Source of the DNA: Oidiodendron maius Zn
Lineage: Eukaryota; Ascomycota; Leotiomycetes; Myxotrichaceae
Assembly (NCBI GenBank): GCA_000827325.1
Contig: KN832885.1
Coordinates: 1 to 64,000, forward strand
Length of the DNA: 64,000 nt
Reading direction: 5' to 3'
Both the position numbers and the translations under genes were made by a program. A model generated the notes under the pieces. That model saw only the letters and a program-made list of their open reading frames with translations, did not search any database and was not told where the DNA came from. The first letter of the stretch is position 1, and every line of letters starts with the position of its first letter. Of this stretch, positions 54,870 to 64,000 are shown in pieces.

Positions 54870-56465
54870 TGCATCCAGCTCGAAGGCGTTCTAGGGTCCA
54901 AAGTCTCTTTCCCAGGGACTCCTAGCTACGAAACAACACAAAATTCGTACTGGTCAATTCAAGAAGCGAGCCTTAACCCGTCATGTATATTCGTTCCAGA
55001 TTCTTCACAAGATGTCTCTGTGGCGGTCGAGATCTTATCTGGAATGCCAGACTGTCAGTTTGCTGTCAAGGGACACAGTCACATGCCAGCTGCTGGGTTT
55101 GCTAACATTAATGGCGGCATCACAATTGACATGACTGCGTTGAGTTCAATTACGATCAACGATGATCACACTGTTGTCAGCATCGGGTCAGGGGCCGCAT
55201 GGCTTGACGTTTACACTTACCTAGATGCTCTAGGTCTTTCAGTTGCTGGAGGCCGAAATGGCGCTGTGGGAGTCGGGGGCCTTACACTTGGAGGCGGAAT
55301 ATCGTATTTTGCTCCTCGAGTAGGGTGGGCATGCGATAACGTCGCCAATTTTGAAGTTTGTGAAAATTCGCTCTGAGTCCGGTGGATTGGCTGACGATTC
55401 AGATTGTCCTCGCGTCGGGAAAATTAGTGAATGCCAATGCAAGCTCTCTTCCGGATCTCTTTCGTGGCCTTAAAGGCGGAATGAATAATTTTGGCATCAT
55501 TACTCGCTTTGATCTAACGACTTTTGCCCAAGGAGCGCTGCTTGCCGGCAATATTGTTAACTCAATCTCAGACCGGGATGCGGTGTTTAGGGCCTTTTCC
55601 AATATCGCCGGAGCTAAGGAATATGATCCTTATGCCTCACTAGTAACCTCTTTAAGTTATAATTCTTCCATTGATGAGAGCTGGGGTATTAGTACCTCGT
55701 TGGCCTACACGAAGCCGGAAACGAATCCTCCTGTGTATGATGAATTGCTTGCGATCCCCAGCACGCTAAACACACTCCACATAACGAACTTGAGCACAAT
55801 TGCTAATGAAGGGAATACACCGCCTCTGTCAGTGCTCTACTTTCTTCTTTCTTTGAACTTGTGCTATGTCTCTCTCTTCTACGTAAGTCGTAATTGATAC
55901 TAACAATCATGAAGCAATTGGCTATTCTACACAGCCACATTTGGAGTCTCGACAAATTTGATGGGTCAGATATTTGATAGCTTGAATAGCACAATCCCCG
56001 AATTTGAGCTTCCGGGATCTTGGGTTTTCTGGGACATTGCATTTGAACCCCTACCGACCATAATGACACAATACGGAGACAAGAATGGTGGTAATTCACT
56101 TGGTATTTCGCCAGTGCATGGCAATGTATTTGGTAACTCCCTTGTTCATGTCCATGATATTACTATCGGTCTCTAATATAGAGACAGTCGTGCTCATCTC
56201 AGCTCTCTGGCCGGATTCAGCGTTCAATAAAGTCGTGGAACAGACAGCCGGGAAGATAACAGAAGATATTATACGCGTGGGAAATGAACAAGGATTGCTG
56301 AGTGAATTTCAGTATATAAATTATGCGGATCCAAGCCAGAATCCAATTGCGGGTTATGGGGCAGAGAACGTCGAGTTTCTCATGAACTTGAGCAGGAAGT
56401 ATGATCCCAGTGGGATTTGGCAGAGGCAAGTTCCTGGAGGGTTTAAGCTACGGTCGAAATACTAA
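54870..56465 (+). pseudogene. Second BBE-type FAD oxidase, frameshifted
   Basis: The reading starts after a TTTAG acceptor: CIQLEGVLGSKVSFPGTPSY, FVPDSSQDVSVAVEIL, FAVKGHSHMPAAGFANINGG, IGSGAAWLDVYTYLDALGLS, GVGGLTLGGGISYFAPRVGW and, after an intron 55356-55402, IVLASGKLVNANA, DLFRGLKGGMNNFGIITRFD. These are the PCMH FAD-binding fold of fungal FAD-linked oxidoreductases. Then a frame break occurs around 55820-55870, before an otherwise good intron (TACTAAC, ending 55935). The homology resumes ATFGVSTNLMGQIFDSLN, crosses an intron 56126-56183 and ends YINYADPSQNPIAGYGAEN, KYDPSGIWQ, complete to 56465. The 5' exon with a signal peptide is not found. It is a different subfamily from the oxidase at 14814. 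Confidence 0.72.
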
Positions 56466-56600
56466 GGAACGGAGATATCTGATTTGACGTTGTCTCGTAC
56501 TTCCAACCAGGCGCAGAATAATTCTGAGGACTACCATTTTATCGCCTCTCGTAGACAGGCCTAGAGTTCCTTGACTGGATGGAGATGAAATATTAATAAG

Positions 56601-57125
56601 CTATTGGTGAAATCTGACAATTGCATTGGGCAGATCCTTTTTGAATTCTCCTGCCCCTGCTGGTACAAATGCTGGATCATTCTTTGCCCACAGCGCAAAG
56701 AAAGGAACCTGATATTTTCTGAAATACTCTTGGAATTGGGGATACAAGGCCACGCTATTTCGGTAGTCGTAGAGAAGATCTAGCTGCCTATTTTGATTTG
56801 ATTCTCCTTGGGTATTTTGTATATAATCAAGTGACCACTGACTTGGACCAAGTAGGCTAAGATCGCGAGGAGTCGTCCCATCGACATATATGGCTTCAGT
56901 AGCGCTAAATGTTAAAGTTGAGTCGCTGACAACGGCACGGGCTGCCGGGGAGTCGCTAGTATTCCAAAGGGCAAATATAGGAGTCCAGAAAGGCAGTCCG
57001 AACCCTTCCACATAGGTGTTCCCATTCTTGGAGATGATTGCCTTAGTTGCAGTTGGAATTTTGAGTGCGAGGCGGAATCCGACATTCCCAGCATAGCCGT
57101 GCATATATGCTGCATAAGAAGTCAC
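56601..57125 (-). pseudogene. Alpha/beta-hydrolase fragment (epoxide-hydrolase-like)
   Basis: The minus strand encodes YAGNVGFRLALKIPTATKAI, YVEGFGLPFWTPIFALWNTS, QNRQLDLLYDYRNSVALYP and PFFALWAKNDPAFVPAGAGE, typical of the C-terminal two thirds of fungal haloalkane dehalogenase/epoxide-hydrolase-like proteins. The N-terminal oxyanion and nucleophile parts are missing: coding similarity stops at the (AT)10 tract at 57136. The end is also truncated: TAG follows AIVRFHQ, before the expected segment with the catalytic His. Not functional. Confidence 0.7.
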
Positions 57126-57135
57126 ATTGAGGGCA

Positions 57136-57155
57136 ATATATATATATATATATAT
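57136..57155. repeat. (AT)10 microsatellite
   Basis: Pure dinucleotide run between two divergent gene fragments that both lack their 5' parts. Confidence 0.9.
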
Positions 57156-57179
57156 CCTTTCTCCTCTCGAACCCTTTCT

Positions 57180-58267
57180 TTGCCCCGCTATGCCGACGTC
57201 GTTTTTGCAGATACATGCCAGAGACACGATGTTGTCAGTAGCACATCTCAGTATCCGCACCCTTGGCGCGGCCTACTTTGGCCGCGTACATGAGCAAGAA
57301 AGCGTCATGAATTGGGTTGTTCTAACCTACGGCAAAGCTTTGAAAGATCTTAATGAAGTCCTCCAAGATTACCAAAAGGCTTGTTCTCTATTTGTACTGT
57401 CTAGTGCAATTACAATTCAGGGCTACGAAGTGAGCTAGAATTCTCTCTCGGATTAGCAATCACCTTTACAGAAGTTTTGATGTAGTTTATTATGTTAAGC
57501 TCTAATTCTGGCTGGACCAAGCACGCTGGGGGCATTGGAAGACTGATCGAGCTGCGGGGCCTTGAGAGACACCAGGCTCGCCCTGATACGGATATCTTTG
57601 AGTATAATAGAGTCAACATTGCCCTGGAATATTGGATTAAGAGAAAATATGCTTCTTAGAGAAAATCAAATGGAAAACTGTGCCTTGGGTTCTGGAGCCA
57701 GCGTCAACAGATTTTATGTCTTACTTAAAAGATATTTTCTGCGATATGCCTGGGCTCATGGAAGACGTAATGAATCTTCGGAATTCTAAACTAGAGGGAG
57801 GCCAGAAAATTTTATCCTATCAGGTACTCACAAGGAATATTATAGGCCACTTTAACCAATTATATACATGGCGAAGTCGATGGGAAAGTGAAAACCCAAA
57901 TTCCTGCGACGAGATACCAGTACCGCAGCACTTAGATGAGCAGTCTCCGTTTCCGACCATGTTTTACTTCTCAAGCATAGCGTGGGCCGACGAAGTTGTT
58001 CTTTACAATCTTTGTCTCATCTTTCTCCTGAGTCTTGGCGCTGAAGTCATAGATCCGACAATAGGTGCCTGCACGACTGCCCTCGATTTGTCTCCTATCA
58101 CCAGTCGCGGACCGCTCTATCTGCCTACTGAAGCCAAAAATATCCAAGCTATTGCGACTGAGAAATGCAAATGCATAGGTTATTATCTTTTAGATTATAG
58201 CAATAGAGCACGTTATGGTTTAAAGCCCACTAGTACTATGAAGACTTCCGCAGATTTATTGTCTTAA
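57180..58267 (+). pseudogene. Fungal transcription-factor regulatory-domain fragment
   Basis: The plus strand reads LSIRTLGAAYFGRVHEQESV, TYGKALKDLNEVLQDYQKAC, then after an unresolved junction GWTKHAGGIGRLIELRGLER, and in another frame KIKWKTVPWVLEPASTDFMS, DIFCDMPGLMEDVMNL, continuing to a normal end at 58267. This order (YG-AL-LN, GW--H-GG--LIE-RG, WKTVPW) is the PF11951-like regulatory domain of Zn2Cys6 regulators. The zinc cluster and N-terminus are absent. A one-base shift at about 57655-57660 and the incompatible splice phase near 57434-57490 break it. Confidence 0.65.
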
Positions 58268-58889
58268 TACTGTATACGAATCTACCCTAAAAGTAAAAGA
58301 ACGCTACGCACAAGAGCATGCTTTGTCAATGTTTATAGTGAACCAACGCAGCCAAAATCTGGCTAGTTTAACAACGCCCCATCGTACGCTGTCTGCTGTA
58401 CCTGCGGATCTATCAATATATGGGTTTGCTTTGACTGGGTAAATTCTCTCGCGTGCATGACTACCTCCGCAATCTCTGTTTCCGCACATAGAAAAATGGA
58501 CTTGATATCGATAGGTCTGGCCCATTCGCGGCTTATTCTGAATCATCAGCGAGAGGAACTCTTCTAGGCTGATACTATCTGTGATATCAAATGTCTTTAA
58601 TTCCTGTAACGCATGCAGTAATACTAGTTGGTGGTTTATCTAGGGAGCCAGTCCGCTGAATGGGCCAAGCGCACGTCCTAGCTTTTCAAATGTATTAGGC
58701 TAACTATATCTAATATAAATTGGTTTTACACAGTTCACCAATAATTTGGACCAAAAGAAGCGTAATTTTCTATTGTCCTTAAAGCTTTAAACCAGCTTCA
58801 TAAGCCGAATACGTCTGTCCGTTTACGGTTTCGCAATCTCCAAAGATATTCACAGACATATATTTGCCGTGAGCTTACACAAAATAGAC
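58268..58889. other. Convergent intergenic, nothing recognised
   Basis: Between the 3' ends of the regulator fragment (plus) and the next regulator (minus). No hairpin or repeat stood out. Confidence 0.45.
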
Positions 58890-61533
58890 CTACAGGCAGT
58901 CATTGGGGTAGCCTTGCAGGCCTTGATTAATGAAGTTCATAGTACACCCATCCCAGAGGAGGCGCAGCATTAAATCTTCATCTACTTCTTGCGGCCAGTC
59001 AACGGGTACGCTCCGCGGCGTCAAGGGATCTGTTAGGTAAGTCGTCACACCTTCTTCGAGGGCTGCCGGCTCAACTCCAAGGGGGTAGTCGAGGGACGAC
59101 AATTCAGAAGGCCCCGAAACTCCCACGCCGTTGCTCGTCTGGTCCAGTGATAATATGCACTCTACCAATCGCGGTTTAGATATACGTCTCTCATGGTTCA
59201 GCTGCTCTCTATATGCGTAGATGGCATCTGAAAAAGTGGTGAGAATATGATGGTACTGCGCGGCCAGTGGACTAAAGCGGCCCAGGTGCTGTAAGATCCG
59301 CTGCGAGCTTAGGAAAGCTCCATCTGAATCGGGTTTCTTTGCGGAATCCACAAGTAGAGAAAACCCAAGCACCAAACCCGCAGCAAAGACCCAAGCCCTG
59401 TAACGTTTGGTCAGTGTTGCTCTCGAGGTTCGTTCCGCACTCGAAACGTCTGCTATTTGCACGAGGGTATTCTTACTTTAGGATACACATGTTACCCCAT
59501 ATTAGACCTGCATCCATCGCCTCGGAACACATATGCACCATATATGTAGCTGCTTCTACGCATACCTGTGCAAATTCATCCTCCTTTCCGCTACACGCCG
59601 CATGATCTTCGTCGGTGGCCACCACCAGCGGTGTCGACCGCCCGCGAAGCTGCGGCGTAATTCGTTGTACCAAAAATGGGCGCGTCAGCAAGATGACACC
59701 GAAGTAGTACACGCCAGCAACGTGGATACTCCCAATAGTTAATTCGCGAGAGTCTAAATTTGGGTCATCGTCCTTCCGTACACGCTGCCGCAGCTGGCTA
59801 GGAAGAGCATGGCTCCAATCTCGCAGCCTTTGCAAGAGATCCTCAACAGCATTCGTGTCAAGCTTGCCCTCCTCAGTAGATTTGCGGATAGATTCATCGA
59901 GTATTACAGTCACCCCACGCGTGGCTAATAGAGCCATCGCACGGTTGTTGCGCTGCTCTGGGGCGAGCTCTGTGAGTTCGCGGGATTGAACATCAAAAGA
60001 CCGGAGCGGAGTGGCGCTGCTCTGCCGACCTAATATAGAGCTGCAGATGATGTCAAAGGCTCGCAGACTGTGTGCTGTTCGCATCCTAGCTCTCGTGTCA
60101 GCTCGGTATCGGAAGCTAGTGAAGCTTCTGCCTGAGATGACTTGCCTGATGCCACGCTCCGTAACAGAAAGATGTTTAATGTGTGCAGACAAATGCAACC
60201 CTATAATGTCGGCCGCTTTGGAGGCTATACCTATATACATAAAGGCCGAGTTTCGACGGCAAGCTCCGAGCATATAAAAAGCCATCAATAGAAAAATCCT
60301 GACCACGCTCACGGTTGGGTCCTCCAACATCCCCGCCAGCGCCGTCTTCCGAGCAATACAGAAATGCTTCACAGCGCGAGAGAGATCAACTTCGACCCTA
60401 CCTCTGCACTGAGCTCCGATGGCGATCATAAGATGCAATGATGCAGTTTCAGCTTTGGACATTTGACTGGATGAGCCAGGCTCGTTCGCCGCGTCGGATC
60501 GAGCCAGCTCAAGCAGCCTAGCAATCTCATCGGAGGTGAAGAGGTCTAGAAGCCCACTGGACTGCATTGTCTAAGTTAACCCATCGCACTTATATGTGGT
60601 CTAGGGAAGTCCAGAACTTACCACCTCTAGGAAGCACTGTATCAGAGCTGGTATATCTGTAGCCCCTAGGTCACCGTCAAGGCTATCCACGTCATCGTTA
60701 TAGGCCGCAGCCTCAAACAATTTCCGGCTGTGCTGCTCATCTGTAAAGCCCGACGGTCCAGCAAAATGTTTGAGAGTCTTCTGTAAGAATTGGAGAAAAG
60801 AGATGGCTGCGGTGGTTCCAACGAATACTTCAATATGTTTGTCAAGGATTAGTTATCGCGGAGAATATGGGGGGCGGCGGGNNNNNNNNNNNNNNNNNNN
60901 NNNNNNNNNNNNNNNNNNNNNNNNNNNNNNNNNNNNNNNNNNNNNNNNNNNNNNNNNNNNNNNNNNNNNNNNNNNNNNNNNNNNNNNNNNNNNNNNNNNN
61001 NNNNNNNNNNNNNNNNNNNNNNNNNNNNNNNNNNNNNNNNNNNNNNNNNNNNNNNNNNNNNNNNNNNNNNNNNNNNNNNNNNNNNNNNNNNNNNNNNNNN
61101 NNNNNNNNNNNNNNNNNNNNNNNNNNNNNNNNNNNNNNNNNNNNNNNNNNGGGGGGGGCAGAAACGGGAATCAGATGTCCCAGAGGGTGATACCTTTCTC
61201 GCCACTAGAGCTAGACAACATGATTGGCTGCTGTACATATGGGCCACGAGTACGAGTACCCTCAGTGCTGGTAGGTCTGGGACACTGGATTGAGAATTCA
61301 CTGGACTGGCTTCCGTCACGTGAAGGTAAGGGGGATGTCGGTGGCGCCGCGACAGCTTGTTGCGATGCCTTCCTCCGACTTGGGTGCGAGTAGATGCAGG
61401 CGCCGGCGTGCTTTCTCTGAGTACATGGGCGGCATGGTAGTTTAGAGTCGCACCGCTTTTTGGAGGCCTTACAAGCATCGCATGCCCTGACTGAACGCAG
61501 CCGATCCTGCAGCTGTACCCTGGGCCGGGGCAT
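58890..61533 (-). CDS. Zn2Cys6 transcription factor interrupted by an assembly gap
   Basis: The N-terminal exon starts at 61533 (MPRPRVQLQ) with the zinc cluster RACDACKASKKRCDSKLPCR continuing PCTQRKHAGAC: C-x2-C-x6-C-x5-C-x2-C-x6-C. It runs into the gap at 61150. On the other side (60880-60622) AAISFLQFLQKTLKHFAGPS resumes, then exons 60570-59477 and 59397-58890 with introns 60621-60571 and 59476-59398. The large exon has ETASLHLMIAIGAQCRGRVE, RIFLLMAFYMLGACRRNSAF and YIGIASKAADIIGLH, the PF04082 middle homology region. It ends LLWDGCTMNFINQGLQGYPN. Between gap and exon the frame is open. It is divergent from the FAD monooxygenase and probably controls it (inference from position and CGGAT arrays). 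An ATG at 61650 is also in frame. Confidence 0.82.
60882..61150. other. Assembly gap (269 N) inside a poly-G run
   Basis: Preceded by GGGGGGCGGCGGG and followed by eight G (61151-61158). It falls in the regulator's coding region between zinc cluster and middle domain. Confidence 0.9.
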
Positions 61534-62283
61534 TTCGGGCACAGCACCGCAGCATCCACAATGCGGCCTCGGGGGAAAATGGGAAGAGCATTCAACCCAA
61601 CATGTGAAGTGGATGATGAAAGGGAGGAAGCGAAGGTCGGATATGGTCATGTAAATACAGAACGGAGGACTCGGAATTAGGCGGGGGCCCGCATCCGACG
61701 CGGGCGTCGATGCGATAACGCTACTGGAGTCAATCTAAAGTTCGGCCCAATCGAGGAGATGCAATGCGGGTGGGCAGAGCAAGATGCCCCGGGGTGTCTG
61801 TAGGAAGAAAGAGGCGGATAATGACCACGGCGGTTGGGGGCGTGGCGGATGGCGGATAGCGGATGGCGGATGGTAACACAGTGACATAGTGACCAAGTGA
61901 CCATAGTGAGACAACTGCTCCTTCGGGGCGGTTAACGCACGGCACTGTAAAGTACAGTCCTCTCCCGACAGGAGTCCCTATGGAATCATGAAATGCGATA
62001 AGCCGGATGCGGATCCGGATACGGAGGATCAACGGGAAGCTCCCTATCGTGCGCAAGGCTTAATCGTCTATGTCTGAAATATCCTCCTCCGGGCGATTAA
62101 AATGTTCCAGCTACTTTATCTGCAGTCGACTTGTAGTTATTACTCGTAGCTATTCCTCTTCGCTGCCTTCGTTGTGCTATCAGAGAATATACCTCAAACC
62201 AAAGCTGCTGCCCCCAAAACACCGTCGGCGCCGAACTAGTTACCGATCGAGCTTTGCTAACTCCGGAATCGAGTCAGGTTGGG
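61534..62283. promoter_or_regulatory. Divergent promoter with CGGAT arrays
   Basis: 750 bp separate the starts of the regulator (minus) and the monooxygenase (plus). CGGAT occurs at 61815, 61846, 61853, 61860, 61867, 62004, 62010 and 62016, plus ATCCG at 61693. Four are in an exact 7-bp array (GGCGGAT repeats, 61844-61873) and three plus a CGGAG in a 6-bp array (62004-62026). Just after the first array comes a GTGAC-type repeat (TGACATAG, TGACCAAG, TGACCATAG; 61880-61908). Zn2Cys6 proteins bind CGG triplets, so these are candidate sites for the adjacent regulator. Confidence 0.5.
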
Positions 62284-63973
62284 ATGGGATCTTTACCGGC
62301 GTCTAGTTGGAGACGACTTAATGTCGGCATAGTTGGCGGTGGGATTGGCGGCCTGTCGGTTGCCATCGCTCTCCGCCGGGCGGGCCACGACGTTGTGGTT
62401 TACGAACGGAACGACTTCGTTGGCGAGGTTGGTGCGTCTGTGTCTTGCGCGGCGAATGGCACTCGCTGGCTTCACGAATGGGGTATTGATGTCTCCAAAG
62501 GCGACCCTGTTGTGCTGAAGAAGCTCATCAATCGTGACTGGAAGACGGGCGAGCAAGTAAGCGTGTACGAGCTTGATGACTACGAGGAGCGATGGGGCCA
62601 TGTGTATAACATGTTCCATCGGCAAAATATGCACCGCATGTTGAAGGACTGTGCCCTCGATGAGCATGGTGACGGCAAGCCCATTCATCTCCGGGTTAAC
62701 TATCAGGTGAGCTCCTATATCTCCCGTCCCTAAACTACAAACCCGCTGCTGACTTTTGACGTGCTGCAATGTTAGTGTACGGATATTGACACTGTGAATG
62801 GTGTCGTCTCTTTTGCGAATGGACTCACAGCTCTGCACGATCTGGTAATTGGGGCAGACGGCATTGGTTCGACAGTTAGAAAAATAATCGGCCTCAGCCC
62901 CGAGAAACGACCTGCTCCATCTAGCTGTTTACATACCAATGTTTACACAGAAGACGCCGTTAAACACGGCTTACTCGACTACTCGCTGGACAGTGCCCTG
63001 CAATATTGGGGTGGTCAGGAAGACAAATGGGATAAGATTGTGCTTTCTCCCTGCAATGGCGGAAAGCTCTTGTCGTACTATTGCTTCTTCCCTCGGGAGA
63101 TAGGCGACTATGCAAATCAAACATGGGGCGGCGAAGACCGCCCTGTTGAAGAGCTTCTTGCGCCCTATCCTGAGCTTGACCCCAAAGTGAAGGAGCACCT
63201 GGCTATGGGCATTGAGATCAGACCCTGGCGATTGTGGATCCAGTATGTATTCTCAGCCCCCTGATTCACCAGGTCACAGATTCACAGTCTTGAATTCGGT
63301 GATTACTTGAAGCTGACACGGTATCTTCTCAGCGATCCTTATCCGTATATTGCCAAAGGGCGTGTCTGTCTCCTTGGTGATGCGGGTCATCCGGTATGAC
63401 CCATGCAAACGGAAAACTTAAATTCTTAACTCTAATGTAGAACAGATGATGCCACATCAGAGCCAGGGCGCTTGTATGGCCATTGAAGACGCTGCTGCTT
63501 TAGGCATCCTATTCAGTCAAAAATATTTTGATGGCAATGTTAACAAGGCCCTCGCTACATATCAGGATATCCGGCTACCAAGAGTTACGAAAGTCCAAGG
63601 AGCCTCCGCAAAGGCCGCATACAACATCAACGAGCGTATAGGTAAGCTATGTTTCTTCTTGTTTTGTCATTCTCCGGCTGTCTAAAGAGATAAGCAACTG
63701 ATAACCAGAGTAGGATTCTCTAGCAACACAAATATTCTCAAATATAGAGTAGAAGATGAGAAGGCTAAGTTGACCATTGAAGAGATGAATGCGTAAGACT
63801 CCTCCCCCAAGCCTTAAACGGGGGCCATACTAAGCGCTCCCTCCAGCTACGATATGTATAAAGATGTTGAAGAGAAGTTGGCGAAACAGAAAGGCGCCCC
63901 TTTTACGGATAAATATATAAATGGGTTACCTTTTGGCTTGAATCTCTCGAACGGAGTTATTATTGGGGAATAA
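62284..63973 (+). CDS. FAD-dependent monooxygenase, salicylate-hydroxylase-like
   Basis: Six exons: 62284-62706, 62776-63242, 63333-63393, 63446-63641, 63711-63792 and 63847-63973; consistent phases, 451 aa, intact. Group A flavoprotein motifs: GxGxxG in VGIVGGGIGGLSVAIALRRA (about residue 14), VVYERNDFVGEVGASVS, the DG motif DLVIGADGIGSTVR (about 160) and the GD motif VCLLGDAGHPMMPHQSQGAC, IEDAAALG (about 310). Such enzymes use NAD(P)H and O2 to hydroxylate, often with decarboxylation, aromatic acids such as salicylate; many also serve in secondary metabolism. The exact substrate is unknown. The exon 4/5 acceptor (CAGAG, 63710) is chosen by frame. It is divergent from a Zn2Cys6 regulator. 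The gene finishes 27 bp before the window end. Confidence 0.9.
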
Positions 63974-64000
63974 GGTCTCCGCAGGTGGCGTGGTGTTTTC

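Noticed and set aside
60770-61595. ORFs spanning the second gap on the plus strand and in an alternative minus frame
   Set aside because: They are artefacts of N translation; the real minus frame is the Zn2Cys6 regulator.
61730-62056. 108-codon minus-strand ORF with RIRIRI run
   Set aside because: It is the translation of the CGGAT repeats and lies in a divergent promoter.
1-64000. Starship-type giant transposon carrying the accessory genes
   Set aside because: No tyrosine-recombinase (DUF3435) captain gene or element boundary was seen in the window.

Overview
This window looks like a nuclear contig from a filamentous ascomycete (Pezizomycotina), probably Eurotiales-like. The reasons are short introns (about 46-117 nt) with GTAAGT-type donors and CTAAC/TACTAAC branch points, lineage-typical families (Zn2Cys6 regulators, cytochrome P450, BBE-type FAD oxidases, F-box/DUF7600, SesB-NACHT-ankyrin, GPI proteins, GH11 xylanase), and an AT-rich block with the mutation signature of repeat-induced point mutation (RIP). 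The species assignment is inference. I saw no rRNA, tRNA or CRISPR.

Layout. 1-4.44 kb: RIP-degraded transposons (a hAT relic and a Fot1/pogo relic). 4.6-10.4 kb: an F-box gene, another hAT relic, a two-exon ankyrin gene and a secreted GH99-like hydrolase pseudogene. 12.5-24 kb: a metabolic neighbourhood with a Zn2Cys6 regulator, a BBE-type oxidase broken by one in-frame stop, a P450, a seven-helix membrane protein and an MFS exporter. 25.6-32.4 kb: a single-pass membrane protein fragment, a GPI-anchored beta-propeller, two LTRs in opposite orientation and an F-box/DUF7600 gene. 33-38 kb: a MITE, a small PD-(D/E)XK nuclease-like gene, another LTR and a prolyl-oligopeptidase pseudogene with four frameshifts. 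39-44.5 kb: a seven-exon lipase-NACHT-ankyrin gene (NLR-like) and a four-helix membrane protein. 45-51 kb: LTR junctions, a collapsed BAHD acyltransferase, a GPI protein, an assembly gap and a GH11 xylanase. 53-64 kb: decayed genes (cysteine-containing secreted protein, second BBE oxidase, alpha/beta-hydrolase fragment, regulator fragment), then a Zn2Cys6 regulator divergent from an intact FAD monooxygenase. Their shared promoter carries ordered CGGAT arrays.

How it fits together. Regulator, oxidase, P450 and transporter at 12-24 kb, and oxidase, hydrolase, regulators and monooxygenase at 55-64 kb, resemble parts of secondary-metabolite or aromatic-catabolism clusters, but no backbone synthase (PKS, NRPS, terpene) is visible and many members are broken. 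Broken genes interspersed with LTRs, MITEs and RIP relics suggest a fast-evolving accessory or subtelomere-like region. Two N-gaps are bordered by G homopolymers, and several frameshifts sit in short homopolymers, so some lesions could be sequencing artefacts.
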